Assembly (NCBI GenBank): GCA_035628915.1
Contig: DASPIW010000031.1
Coordinates: 1-64,000, forward strand
DNA length: 64,000 bases
Direction: 5' to 3'
Source: JARBUG01 sp035628915
Lineage (GTDB): Bacteria > Bacillota > Sulfobacillia > Symbiobacteriales > Symbiobacteriaceae
Both the position numbers and the translations under genes were made by a program. How positions within the stretch are numbered: position 1 is the stretch's first letter; every line of letters starts with the position of its first letter. Below, in pieces: positions 24,331 through 33,079 of the stretch. The notes beneath the pieces were generated by a model, which did not search any database, was not told the origin of the DNA, and saw only the letters and a list, made by a program, of their open reading frames with translations.

Positions 24331-25704
24331 TCACCCGTTCAGGGCCGCCTCCAGCCCCTCCATCACCGTCTCCACGCCCACCAGGTCCAGGGTCGTCTTG
24401 ATCGACAGGCTCTTGAGATTGGCCTGCGGCAGAACGGCCCGCCGGAAGCCCATTTTCTCAGCTTCGCGAATCCGCTGTTCCACCCGGGAGACAGCCCTGA
24501 CTTCGCCGGCCAGGCCCACTTCGCCGATGACCACGGTACGCGGGTCGGGCGGCTGGTCTCTGAAGCTGGACGCCAAGGCCACCGCCAGCCCGAGGTCAAC
24601 GGCCGGCTCGGCGATGCGCACCCCGCCGGCGACTTTCACGTAAGCATCGTGGTTGCCCAGCAGCAGCCCGACCCGCTTTTCCAGGACTGCGATCAGCAGC
24701 TGCACTCGGTTCTGGTCGATGCCGTCGGCCGTGCGGCGCGGCGACACAAAGGTCGACGCGCTGACCAGCGCCTGCACTTCCACCAGCAGAGGACGGGTGC
24801 CTTCCATGGACGGCACCACCACGCTGCCGGATACGTCCAGCGGCCGCTCCGACAGGAACAGCTCAGAGGCGTTCGGCACTTCCACCAGGCCGGCGTCGCG
24901 CATCTCGAAGAGGCCGATTTCGTTGGTGCTGCCAAAGCGGTTCTTCACCGCGCGGAGTACGCGGAAGCTGGCGTGCCGCTCACCTTCGAAATACAGCACA
25001 GTATCGACAATATGCTCCAGCACCCGGGGCCCCGCCAGGGAGCCCTCCTTGGTTACGTGGCCGACGATGAAAACCGAGGTGGATTTTGATTTGGCCAGCC
25101 GGAGCAGTTGGGCCGCGGCCTCGCGCACCTGCGTGACGCTGCCCGGAGCGCTGGGTAAGTCCGGCTTGAAGACCGTCTGGATCGAGTCGACGATCAGTAC
25201 GACCGGCTTGAGCTGCGTGGCGTGCTGCTCAATCACATCCAGGTTCGTCTCGCTGACGACGAACAGGCGCGGGTGCAGGGCGCCGAGCCGGTCGGCCCGC
25301 AGGCGGACCTGACGGGCGCTCTCCTCGCCGCTCACGTACAGTACGATGCCGTGGGTCTCGGCGATTCGCATGGCCAGCTGCAGCAGGATAGTGCTCTTGC
25401 CGATGCCCGGGTCGCCCCCGACCAGCACAAAGGAGCCGGGGACAATGCCGCCGCCCAGCACCCGGTCCAGCTCGCCGGACCCGGTGGGAAAGCGCGGCGC
25501 GTCCTCGGCTTCGACTTGATCGATCGCGACCGGCCGCTCGCCGGTGGAGAGGCCGGGCGAAATGCCGGCCCGCAGGGCCGGCTGAGGAGCGACCGTCTCC
25601 TCGACCATGGTGTTCCAGTTTCCGCAGCCCGGGCACCGGCCCAGCCAGCGGGGGGACTCCTGGCCACACTCCTGGCAGATGAACAGGGTCTTCGCCTTGG
25701 CCAT
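24331..25704 (-). CDS. radA: DNA repair protein RadA
   Basis: The 457-residue protein has an N-terminal C4 zinc finger (CQECGQESPRWLGRCPGCG), a RecA-like core with Walker A GGDPGIGKST and Walker B VLIVDSIQT, the RadA-specific KNRFG motif (VKNRFGSTNEIGLFEM) and a Lon-protease-like C-terminal domain without a peptidase active site. RadA promotes branch migration in recombination repair. It lies three bases after the CBS gene and upstream of disA. Confidence 0.96.
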   Translation of the reverse strand: MAKAKTLFICQECGQESPRWLGRCPGCGNWNTMVEETVAPQPALRAGISPGLSTGERPVAIDQVEAEDAPRFPTGSGELDRVLGGGIVPGSFVLVGGDPGIGKSTILLQLAMRIAETHGIVLYVSGEESARQVRLRADRLGALHPRLFVVSETNLDVIEQHATQLKPVVLIVDSIQTVFKPDLPSAPGSVTQVREAAAQLLRLAKSKSTSVFIVGHVTKEGSLAGPRVLEHIVDTVLYFEGERHASFRVLRAVKNRFGSTNEIGLFEMRDAGLVEVPNASELFLSERPLDVSGSVVVPSMEGTRPLLVEVQALVSASTFVSPRRTADGIDQNRVQLLIAVLEKRVGLLLGNHDAYVKVAGGVRIAEPAVDLGLAVALASSFRDQPPDPRTVVIGEVGLAGEVRAVSRVEQRIREAEKMGFRRAVLPQANLKSLSIKTTLDLVGVETVMEGLEAALNG

Positions 25705-25707
25705 CTT

Positions 25708-26136
25708 CTAGTCCAACACCTTCTTGATCGCATCCATTCGGTGGACGACGCCCAGCAGGCGCCCGTGCTCTACCACGGGCAGGACAACCCGGTGGTTGCG
25801 GAAGATGATCTTCAGGATCTCGTTCAGGTTCGTCTCCGGTCCGATCGTTTCCGGCTCGGGCGTCATGATCTCGGTTACGCTGACTGCCCGCATTTGCTCC
25901 ACGTTCATGCCCAGGAAGGCAGGAACGCCGCCGGCAACGCTTACGTCATCGTCGTACTGGCCGGATTCGTAGACGACCCGCGCCAGGTCATGCTCCGTAA
26001 CGATGCCGGTCACCCGGTCGTGCTCATCGACGACCATGCAGACGGGCCACTGCTCTACTCGCTCAACCACTTCTCCGACGGTCGCCACGGGGCGGACGAC
26101 CAGGCAGGAACGCATCAAATCCCTGGCAGTGGTCAC
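25708..26136 (-). CDS. Two-CBS-domain protein
   Basis: The 142-residue protein is a tandem pair of CBS motifs (ARDLMRSCLVV...HDRVTGIVTEHDLARVV and VTEIMTPEPETI...LPVVEHGRLLGVVHRMDAIKKVL), the Bateman module that binds adenine nucleotides, possibly including c-di-AMP. There is no attached catalytic domain. Its place directly ahead of radA and disA, where other Firmicutes have nothing, makes a nucleotide-sensing role in that pathway an attractive inference. Confidence 0.88.
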   Translation of the reverse strand: MTTARDLMRSCLVVRPVATVGEVVERVEQWPVCMVVDEHDRVTGIVTEHDLARVVYESGQYDDDVSVAGGVPAFLGMNVEQMRAVSVTEIMTPEPETIGPETNLNEILKIIFRNHRVVLPVVEHGRLLGVVHRMDAIKKVLD

Positions 26137-26219
26137 AGTTGGTTCCCTCCCGCTTCAAACTCATACACACCAATTCGGTTGGCCTGGGGGCTTCTCCTGC
26201 GGATGAGCGCTAAGGAACA

Positions 26220-26248
26220 GCCGCCTCCCCTATTGACGGGGAAGCGGC
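26220..26248 (-). terminator. clpC terminator
   Basis: The stem GCCGCCTCCCC (26220-26230) pairs with GGGGAAGCGGC (26238-26248, one mismatch) and is followed on the minus strand by TGTTCCTT. It separates clpC from the CBS-radA-disA genes. Confidence 0.75.
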
Positions 26249-26263
26249 CCTGCTTGTTCCATA

Positions 26264-28777
26264 CTATTCGTGATCAGCCGGAGCCGGGGTATCGCTGACA
26301 GCCACACCCACCGTCTGGGCCGACGGCTCGGTCCGCTTGAACATGATGTTCCCTTCTGCATCCAGGTCGGTGTAGACCAGCTCGCCGTACTTGAACGGCA
26401 GCTTGAGCGCCTCCTCGGACAGCGGGTCCTCCAGCAGCCGCTGGATCGCCCGGCGGAGGGGCCGTGCGCCGTACGTCGGGTCGTAGCCGGCCTTGACCAG
26501 CTTCTCAAGAGCGGGGTCGGAAATCTGCAGATCCACGCCCTGCTCCCGGAGCCGCTTGCCGACGTTCTTGACCTCCAGGCGGACGATGTCCTTCAGGTGG
26601 TCCATGTTCAGGCTGTGGAAGATGATGATATCATCCAACCGGTTGATAAACTCCGGCCGGAAAAGCTTCTTGACCTCGTCCATCACACGGCCCTTCATCT
26701 TCTCATGGGCCTGTTCGTCGGTCTCGGCCACGGTAAAGCCGAGCTGCTTATCGCCCCGGATTACCTGGGCACCGGCGTTGGAGGTCATGATGATCACGGT
26801 GTTGCGGAAGTCGACCGTCCGGCCCTTGGACTCGGTCAGGCGGCCGTCATCGAGCACCTGGAGCAGGATGTTGAAGACCTCGGGATGGGCCTTCTCGATC
26901 TCGTCGAGCAGCACGACGGAGTACGGACGCCGCCGGACAGCCTCGGTCAGTTGGCCGCCTTCCTCGTAACCGACGTATCCGGGCGGGGCGCCGACCAGAC
27001 GGCTGGTCGTGTGCCGCTCCATATACTCGGACATGTCAATGCGCACCACGGCATCTTCATCGCCGAAGAGCGCCTCGGCCAGGGCCCGGGCCAGGTGGGT
27101 CTTGCCCGTGCCGGTCGGGCCGAGGAAGATGAACGAACCGATGGGCCGCTTGGGATCCTTCAGGCCCGCGCGAGCCCGGCGGATGGCACGGGCCACAGCC
27201 TTGACGGCCTCATCCTGGCCGACGACCCGCTCATGCAGCACGCTCTCGAGGTTGAGCAGCCGCTCGGACTCGTTCTGGGTCAGCTTGGCGGCGGGAATGC
27301 CGGTCCAGGAAGACACGATGTGGGCGATGTCGTCCTCCGTCACCGTTGACTTGCTGGTAACCTTCTTCTGCTGCCACTCGACCTTATGCCGGTCTAGCTC
27401 TTCCTTCAGCTTCGTCTCCTTGTCGCGCAGGCGGGCTGCCTTCTCGAACTCCTGGCCCTGAACGGCGGCCTCCTTCTCCTTGCGGACCTCCTCCAGCTTC
27501 GCTTCCAGCTCCTTGAGGTCGGGCGGGGCGACGAACGTGGAGAGGCGGACACGGGAAGCGGCCTCGTCGATCAGGTCGACGGCCTTGTCGGGCAGGAAGC
27601 GGTCCGTGACAAACCGGTCGGAGAGCCGTACGGCAGCCTCGATGGCAGCATCGGTGATCTCGACCCGGTGGTGAGCTTCGTAGCGGTCGCGCAGCCCCTT
27701 TAGAATGGCGATGGCGTCCTCGGTGGTCGGTTCCTCGACCATGACGGGCTGGAAGCGGCGCTCCAGGGCGGCGTCCTTCTCGACGTGCTTGCGGTACTCG
27801 TCGATGGTGGTGGCGCCAATGGCCTGCATTTCGCCGCGGGCCAGGGCGGGCTTGAGGATGTTGGAGGCGTCGATGGCGCCTTCAGCGGCGCCGGCGCCGA
27901 TGATCGTGTGCAGCTCGTCGATGAACATGATCACGTTGCCGGCCTGGCGAATCTCCTCCATGACCTTCTTGAGCCGTTCCTCGAACTCGCCGCGGTACTT
28001 GGAGCCGGCGACCAGGGAGGCCAGATCAAGGGCGACGACCCGCTTATCCTTCAGCAGTTCGGGGACACGGCCGTCGTTGATGCGCTGGGCCAGGCCTTCC
28101 ACGATGGCCGTCTTGCCGACGCCGGGCTCGCCGATGAGGCAGGGATTGTTCTTGGTGCGGCGGGAGAGGATTTGAATGACCCGCTCGATTTCCTTCTCTC
28201 GGCCCACCACCGGGTCCAGCTTCGCCTCCCGGGCGTACTGGGTCAGGTCGCGGCCAAACTGGTCGAGCGTGGATGTGTTGGACTTGCCGGGCTTCGCCTT
28301 GGCGCCGCCGCCCTGCGGTGCCCCGGACTGCGGGTGCGGCACGCCGCCCAGCAGATGAATCACCTGATTGCGGACCCGCTCGAGCTCGGCGCCCAGGTTC
28401 TGAAGCACCTGTGCAGCGACACCTTCGCCCTCCCGGATTAGCCCCAGGAGAATGTGCTCGGTGCCCACGTAATTATGACCAAGGAGCCGTGCCTCTTCGA
28501 TGGCGAGCTCCACCATGACCTTCTTGGCGCGGGGCGTAAAGCCGATCTCCCCCCGAGTTGACGCCGAGCCCTTGCCAATCATCTTTTCCACTTCGGCCCT
28601 GACCTGCTCCAACTGTATGCCGAGGCTCTGCAGCGCCTTGGCGGCAATGCCTTCGCCTTCGCGAATCAGACCCAGGAGCAGGTGCTCCGTCCCGACGTAG
28701 TCGTAGTTGAGGCGCCTCGCCTCGTCCTGAGCCAGAACGATCACCCGCTGGGCCCGTTCAGTGTATCGGCTGAACAT
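26264..28777 (-). CDS. clpC: ATP-dependent Clp protease ATPase subunit ClpC
   Basis: The 837-residue Hsp100 unfoldase has a double Clp N-domain (about 1-145), AAA-1 with GEPGVGKTA and the FIDELHTIIGAG Walker B, a coiled M-domain with a UVR-like segment (LEEVRKEKEAAVQGQEFEKAARLRDKE), AAA-2 with GPTGTGKTHLA, and a C-terminal D2-small domain. It feeds substrates, including McsB-phosphorylated proteins, to ClpP. It is the last gene of the ctsR operon. Confidence 0.97.
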   Translation of the reverse strand: MFSRYTERAQRVIVLAQDEARRLNYDYVGTEHLLLGLIREGEGIAAKALQSLGIQLEQVRAEVEKMIGKGSASTRGEIGFTPRAKKVMVELAIEEARLLGHNYVGTEHILLGLIREGEGVAAQVLQNLGAELERVRNQVIHLLGGVPHPQSGAPQGGGAKAKPGKSNTSTLDQFGRDLTQYAREAKLDPVVGREKEIERVIQILSRRTKNNPCLIGEPGVGKTAIVEGLAQRINDGRVPELLKDKRVVALDLASLVAGSKYRGEFEERLKKVMEEIRQAGNVIMFIDELHTIIGAGAAEGAIDASNILKPALARGEMQAIGATTIDEYRKHVEKDAALERRFQPVMVEEPTTEDAIAILKGLRDRYEAHHRVEITDAAIEAAVRLSDRFVTDRFLPDKAVDLIDEAASRVRLSTFVAPPDLKELEAKLEEVRKEKEAAVQGQEFEKAARLRDKETKLKEELDRHKVEWQQKKVTSKSTVTEDDIAHIVSSWTGIPAAKLTQNESERLLNLESVLHERVVGQDEAVKAVARAIRRARAGLKDPKRPIGSFIFLGPTGTGKTHLARALAEALFGDEDAVVRIDMSEYMERHTTSRLVGAPPGYVGYEEGGQLTEAVRRRPYSVVLLDEIEKAHPEVFNILLQVLDDGRLTESKGRTVDFRNTVIIMTSNAGAQVIRGDKQLGFTVAETDEQAHEKMKGRVMDEVKKLFRPEFINRLDDIIIFHSLNMDHLKDIVRLEVKNVGKRLREQGVDLQISDPALEKLVKAGYDPTYGARPLRRAIQRLLEDPLSEEALKLPFKYGELVYTDLDAEGNIMFKRTEPSAQTVGVAVSDTPAPADHE

Positions 28778-28791
28778 CTAGCATAACCCCC

Positions 28792-29229
28792 TTACTTATC
28801 CAGACGTTTGATGGCATCCATTACCTTCTCCTTGGTGACACCCAGCGAGGTCAGCACCTCCAGGACCGCGCCATGCTGCTCGAGCAAAAAACCCAGCAAG
28901 ATGTGCTCCGGCCCTATATGAGTATGCCCAACCAGTGTTGCAGCGGTCTGTGCCCGTTGCCGGCAGACCTGCTCCGCCGTCGGCAGCATGCCGATGGCCT
29001 CAGGATCATCCGGGGCGCCCAGGCCGGGCAATAATGCCTCTTCAACCGCTTGCCGTGTACTTTGTAGGTCGAGCCCGAGGTCCGTCAAGATACGGCTCAC
29101 GGACTCCTCGAGCAATAATCCGAGTAAGAGCTGTTCCCGCTGGATAAACGGATAGCCGAGCCGTTTCGCCTCCCGCTGGGCGAGCTTCACCACACCGGCA
29201 ACCGCCGGCGTATATGATGGCATCGCCAC
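28792..29229 (-). CDS. Stand-alone Clp N-domain protein
   Basis: The 145-residue protein consists of two Clp N-type repeats (YTPAVAGVVKLAQREAKRLGYPFIQREQLLLGLLLEE and AEQVCRQRAQTAATLVGHTHIGPEHILLGFLLEQHGAVLEVL) and nothing else. The repeats mirror those of ClpC, including the GxxxIxxEHILLGxL core. It sits between mcsB and clpC. In ClpC these domains bind adaptors and phosphoarginine, so the free protein may act as a substrate receptor, decoy or adaptor regulator. That function is inference. Confidence 0.88.
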   Translation of the reverse strand: MAMPSYTPAVAGVVKLAQREAKRLGYPFIQREQLLLGLLLEESVSRILTDLGLDLQSTRQAVEEALLPGLGAPDDPEAIGMLPTAEQVCRQRAQTAATLVGHTHIGPEHILLGFLLEQHGAVLEVLTSLGVTKEKVMDAIKRLDK

Positions 29230-29240
29230 CCCCCCTTTGA

Positions 29241-30302
29241 TCAGGCACCAAGCCGGGAGCGAATCATGGTTGCACGCCGGACGTCGCGGTCCAGCGGGTT
29301 CAATTCCCGCCCTTCCGCTTTTTGCAGGAAGGCGGGCTGCATGGCGATCATCAGCTCGTTCAGGGTCTTGTACGAGAGCTTCGGGAAGAGGCCCAGTTCA
29401 ATGCCAAGGCGCACATCCGACAGCAGCTTCATCGCCTCTTCCGAAGTGATCACCCGGGCTGAGGAAAGGACGCCGTAAGCACGGCCGATGCGGTCCTCCA
29501 TCTGCAAGGGCATTTCGGTATGCAGATGGCGCCGGGCCTGCTTTTCGGCTTCGACAACTCTCAGCACCACGGCCTCCAGATGCTCGATGATCTCCTCCTC
29601 GGCCTTCCCGAGGCTGGTCTGATTGGAGACCTGGAAGATGTGTCCGGCGGCGTCAGTTCCTTCGCCGTAAAGGCCGCGCACGACCAAGCCCAGCTGCGAC
29701 AGCCGGTGGAAAAGGCCCCCCGCCTGCTGCGTCAGCACCATGCCGGGCAGGTGCATCATGACCGATGCCCGCAGGCCCGTTCCCACGTTGGTCGGACACG
29801 CCGTCAGATAGCCCCGCTGCGCATGGAAAGCGAAGTTCAGCTTCTGCTCCAGGGCATCATCCACCGCCGAAGCGACCTTCCAGGTCTGCTTCAGCTGCAG
29901 GCCGGGCGCCAGGCACTGAATCCGGAGGTGGTCCTCCTCGTTGACCATGATCGAAATCGACTCGTCCGCCGAGATGGCGACGGCCTTGCCCAGCGCTTGT
30001 TGGGCCTGCTGCGGGCTGATCAGGTGCTTTTCCACCAGCACCTGGCGGTCCAGCGCAGCCGTGTCGCCGAGCCGGTAGAGCTCCACCTTGCTGGAAAGGC
30101 CCATCAGGTTGATCTCCCGGACGCCGGCTTCGACCTGGCGGATCAGTTCCCCAGCCTGCGCTTCGGTCATTTGCTGGGGGAAGGGCAGGTCACATACGTT
30201 GCGGGCCAGGCGAATGCGCGAAGAGAGGACTACCTCGGCGCCCGGGCCGTTGGAATCCGTCCACTTGCTCGCCGGGCGCGTCACCAGTTCATTCCACGCC
30301 AC
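29241..30302 (-). CDS. mcsB: Protein arginine kinase McsB
   Basis: The 353-residue enzyme is a phosphagen-kinase-fold protein kinase that marks proteins with phosphoarginine for ClpCP. Visible features are VVLSSRIRLARNV, the substrate/ATP segments VNEEDHLRIQCL and ACPTNVGTGLRASVMMHLPG, and the C-terminal RDVRRATMIRSRLGA, the pArg-sensing tail. I use GTG 30302 (GGGGGGTGA upstream), which overlaps mcsA by 14 bases; earlier in-frame codons lie deeper in mcsA. Confidence 0.95.
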   Translation of the reverse strand: MAWNELVTRPASKWTDSNGPGAEVVLSSRIRLARNVCDLPFPQQMTEAQAGELIRQVEAGVREINLMGLSSKVELYRLGDTAALDRQVLVEKHLISPQQAQQALGKAVAISADESISIMVNEEDHLRIQCLAPGLQLKQTWKVASAVDDALEQKLNFAFHAQRGYLTACPTNVGTGLRASVMMHLPGMVLTQQAGGLFHRLSQLGLVVRGLYGEGTDAAGHIFQVSNQTSLGKAEEEIIEHLEAVVLRVVEAEKQARRHLHTEMPLQMEDRIGRAYGVLSSARVITSEEAMKLLSDVRLGIELGLFPKLSYKTLNELMIAMQPAFLQKAEGRELNPLDRDVRRATMIRSRLGA

Positions 30303-30828
30303 CGCCGTCACCCCCCGCCTGAATCTGGTTCTCCAAGGTCTTGATTTGATCACGGAGGCGTGCCGCCTCCTCGTACTTTTCGGCGTTAATGGCCGCCTGC
30401 AGTTCCTGCTTCATGGCAGCCAGTTCCCTCCGCTTGCGGACAATCCCCCCGGTGCGCTTGGGCGCCTTGCCGGCGTGGGCAGTCGTGCCGTGAATCCGCT
30501 TGATCAGCGGATTCAGGTAGGGCTCCAGATTATCGTAGCACTGGGCGCAGCCCAGACGGCCGCCTTCGGCAAACTGGCTATAGGTCATGCCGCAGTTCCG
30601 GCAGGCGGGCTCCGTCTGCTGGAGCGGCGCCGTCCGTGCTCCGACGTACGGGTCCTGCCCGAGGAAGCTGGAGAGCAGTTGCTGAATCGACAGGTTGGGA
30701 AACGAGAAACTCATCTGACCCTTTTCCTGGGCGCAGACTTCGCACAGGTGAGTCTCCTGCGTCTGGCCGTTGATACGCACGGTTGAATGAACAACAGCCG
30801 GCCTCTGACCACAGTTTTCGCACAGCAT
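30289..30828 (-). CDS. mcsA: McsB activator McsA
   Basis: The 179-residue zinc protein has two Cys clusters (CENCGQRPA...CEVCAQEKG and CRNCGMTYSQF...LGCAQCY) and a C-terminal UVR coiled coil (LKQELQAAINAEKYEEAARLRDQIKTLE; shown in the sequence as MKQELQAAINAEKYEEAA). McsA activates McsB and links it to ClpC. ATG 30828 gives the family start LCENCGQRPA; an upstream in-frame ATG at 30864 would add 12 basic residues. Confidence 0.93.
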   Translation of the reverse strand: MLCENCGQRPAVVHSTVRINGQTQETHLCEVCAQEKGQMSFSFPNLSIQQLLSSFLGQDPYVGARTAPLQQTEPACRNCGMTYSQFAEGGRLGCAQCYDNLEPYLNPLIKRIHGTTAHAGKAPKRTGGIVRKRRELAAMKQELQAAINAEKYEEAARLRDQIKTLENQIQAGGDGGGVE

Positions 30829-30909
30829 GCGTCGCACCCCCCCTTCTCGGCGCTGACGCGCCATTTACGGGTGCCGTGCGGCCCCGCCGCTTCGCGGCGC
30901 CGCACTAGA

Positions 30910-31365
30910 CTAGAACCGCAAGACCGCCAGAATCATCGCCTTGAGCAGATTGGCCCGGACGATGTCCCGATAGGGCAGCTCCAGTCCGATCGTGTCACGG
31001 TGAATCGCGGCCTGCATGATCGCTGCTTCGCGCTCATCAATGACGTTTTGTTCTTCGAGTCGGAAAATGTACCCCAGGGCTTCGTCCTGGGACAACTGGG
31101 AGCCGATCTGTCTCTGAATCAGATCCTGTAAGGCGTCTCCCGCCTCGAGATTCAGGCGGGTGATACGAATGTACCCACCACCTCCCCTGCGACTCTCAAC
31201 CAGATACCCGCGCTCCGGGGTAAACCGGGTGGCCAGAACGTAGTTGATCTGGGACGGGGCACAGCCAAACTGCGCCGCCAGGGTGGCACGCTGCACTTCA
31301 GCCACGCCGGAATCCCCCATCATCTGCTTCAGGAACTGCTCGATATCGTCAGCAAGGTTGGCCAT
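30910..31365 (-). CDS. ctsR: Transcriptional repressor CtsR
   Basis: The 151-residue repressor has the winged-helix domain (ADDIEQFLKQMMGDSGVAEVQRATLA...FGCAPSQINYVLATRF), the heat-sensing glycine loop RRGGGGYIRI and a C-terminal helical dimer domain containing RDIVRANLLKAMI. It represses clp genes until heat or McsB inactivates it. First gene of the operon; two CtsR-like sites lie upstream. Confidence 0.95.
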   Translation of the reverse strand: MANLADDIEQFLKQMMGDSGVAEVQRATLAAQFGCAPSQINYVLATRFTPERGYLVESRRGGGGYIRITRLNLEAGDALQDLIQRQIGSQLSQDEALGYIFRLEEQNVIDEREAAIMQAAIHRDTIGLELPYRDIVRANLLKAMILAVLRF

Positions 31366-31382
31366 GGGTTCACCACCATCGT

Positions 31383-31399
31383 CCTGATGTTTTTTGACC
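31383..31399 (-). promoter_or_regulatory. CtsR-like operator, proximal
   Basis: On the minus strand GGTCAAAAAACATCAGG matches the first heptad of the CtsR consensus (GGTCAAA, three bases, then a degenerate second heptad). It lies just downstream of the predicted transcription start, 18 bases before ctsR. Confidence 0.65.
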
Positions 31400-31410
31400 T
31401 TCCATAGTCT

Positions 31411-31439
31411 AATCTACGCCGGTGGTTAGCGATCGGCAA
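31411..31439 (-). promoter_or_regulatory. ctsR operon promoter
   Basis: TTGCCG (31439-31434) and TAGATT (31416-31411) are 17 bases apart on the minus strand, with initiation expected near 31404, directly before the proximal operator. Confidence 0.55.
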
Positions 31440-31507
31440 TTGCCGTTATCGCCTGTTTTTCGGCACGAGGGGCGGAAATCTCATTCGGGCGAGGACAAGG
31501 CCCGTTT

Positions 31508-31524
31508 CCTGACGTTTTTTGACC
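31508..31524 (-). promoter_or_regulatory. CtsR-like operator, distal
   Basis: GGTCAAAAAACGTCAGG differs from the proximal site in one base and lies 125 bases upstream, in the same orientation. Its distance from the promoter suggests looping or a second promoter. Confidence 0.55.
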
Positions 31525-31571
31525 ATTTCCGGAGGCGAAGAAAGAGCGGGGTGGACAGGCCACCCCGCATA

Positions 31572-31763
31572 TTATTGCCCCACTGACGGGCCATGCATCC
31601 ACCAGTTCGTGGCAAGAAGAACGGCTGCGCCGAGGGCGAGCAACCCCACCAGCCTGACCACCCGCCGGGCCACGAAGAGCAGCACGCAGCCGGTGGCTAC
31701 CAGCAAGAGGCAGGCGGCCAGTATGACCAGTCCCGTTACCGTCAAGAACACCACCCCCTCCAT
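31572..31763 (-). CDS. Small two-helix membrane protein
   Basis: A short protein of up to 63 residues, with two hydrophobic helices (VTGLVILAACLLLVATGCVLL and RLVGLLALGAAVLLATNWW) separated by basic ARRVVR. AGGGGGTG may instead drive a TTG start at 31742-31740, giving 56 residues. It lies 36 bases after rlmI in the same direction. No family recognised. Confidence 0.5.
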   Translation of the reverse strand: MEGVVFLTVTGLVILAACLLLVATGCVLLFVARRVVRLVGLLALGAAVLLATNWWMHGPSVGQ

Positions 31764-31799
31764 GAGCCTATGGCAGGGATGCTGCCCGTAGTACAAGCC

Positions 31800-32984
31800 C
31801 TACAGGACTTCGTAGACGAGGCACTTGAGGTAGTGGCTTTCGTCGTAGCCGATGACGATGGGATGGTCGACGCCCTGGGCCCGCTCTTCGACCAGGCGCA
31901 GGCGCCGGCGGGCATCATGGGCGGCATCTGCCACGACGGCCTTGAAGAGCTCCGACCGCATGTGGTAGGAGCACGAGCAAGTCACGAGGAACCCGCCTTC
32001 GGGTATCATGCGCATGGCGCGCAAGTTAATCTCCTTATATCCGCGGACGGCGCCTTCCAGGCTTGCCTTGTTCTTGGCGAAGGCAGGCGGGTCGAGTACG
32101 ATCACATCGAACTTCTCCTGCGCGGCTTCGAGCTGACGCAGAATGTCGAAGGCGTTGCCCTCCCGGTATTGAATCCGATCGCCAAAGCCGTTCAGCTCCG
32201 CATTTACCTTCGCGGCCGCCAGCGCTTCGCCCGAGGCATCTACGGCCAGCACTTCCCGGGCGCCGCCGGCGACGGCGTTCAGGGCAAACCCGCCCACATT
32301 GCAGAAGCAGTCCAGCACCCGGGCATCCTGCGCGTACGGCCGGATGGCCCGCCGATTGTCGCGCTGGTCCAGGAAGTACCCGGTCTTCTGGCCGTTGGCT
32401 ACATCGACGGCAATCTTCAGGCCGTTTTCGGGAATGATCAGGCGCGGGTCAAACTCCCCGCCGGCCAGGTAGCCCTTGTGCTGGGTCAGGCCTTCGAGCT
32501 CGCGCACGGGCACGTCATTGCGCTCGTAAATGCCCCGGGGTTCGATCAGCTCGTTCAAAATCTCCACGATCTCTTTGAGCCACTTATCAATGCCCAGGGC
32601 CAGGGCCTGGATCACTAGAATGTCGCCGAACTTGTCCACAATGAGTCCGGGAACGAAGTCGGCTTCGCCAAAGACAACACGGCACGCCGTCGTGTCCGGC
32701 AGCAGCCGTTGGCGGTAGCGCCACGCCTTCTCCAGGCGGCGCCGGAAGAACTCCTTGTTGATGGGCTCATCATGATGGGTAAGCATCCGCACAATGATCT
32801 GCGAAGCCGGGTTGATGTAGCCCCGCCCCATGAACGTGCCCCGACCGTCCACGACGGTGACGATGTCGCCCGGATTATAGTCGCCGGAGATGCGGTGCAC
32901 TTCACCCTGGAAAACCCATGGGTGCCCCTCCGCGATCCGCTGGGTCTTCCCCCGTGCCAAATGTACGACGGCCATATGCGCCAT
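31800..32984 (-). CDS. rlmI: SAM-dependent rRNA cytosine methyltransferase (RlmI-type)
   Basis: The 394-residue protein has an N-terminal PUA domain (VVHLARGKTQRIAEGHPWVFQGEV...GRGTFMGRGYINP), an EEHEE-like central domain, and a Rossmann methyltransferase core with VLDCFCNVGGFALNA, VLAVDASGEALAAAKVN and catalytic VLDPPAFAKNK; CSCSYHM follows. The family methylates cytosine-5 of 23S rRNA. The family is clear; the exact target base is inferred. Confidence 0.88.
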   Translation of the reverse strand: MAHMAVVHLARGKTQRIAEGHPWVFQGEVHRISGDYNPGDIVTVVDGRGTFMGRGYINPASQIIVRMLTHHDEPINKEFFRRRLEKAWRYRQRLLPDTTACRVVFGEADFVPGLIVDKFGDILVIQALALGIDKWLKEIVEILNELIEPRGIYERNDVPVRELEGLTQHKGYLAGGEFDPRLIIPENGLKIAVDVANGQKTGYFLDQRDNRRAIRPYAQDARVLDCFCNVGGFALNAVAGGAREVLAVDASGEALAAAKVNAELNGFGDRIQYREGNAFDILRQLEAAQEKFDVIVLDPPAFAKNKASLEGAVRGYKEINLRAMRMIPEGGFLVTCSCSYHMRSELFKAVVADAAHDARRRLRLVEERAQGVDHPIVIGYDESHYLKCLVYEVL

Positions 32985-33079
32985 ATGTAAAGAATCCTCC
33001 TCGATCGGCTTCTGTGAATATCATACCCGATGTCCAGCCTGATTTCCGGGGCACCCTATTATCGAAAGGGGGCTTTCAG

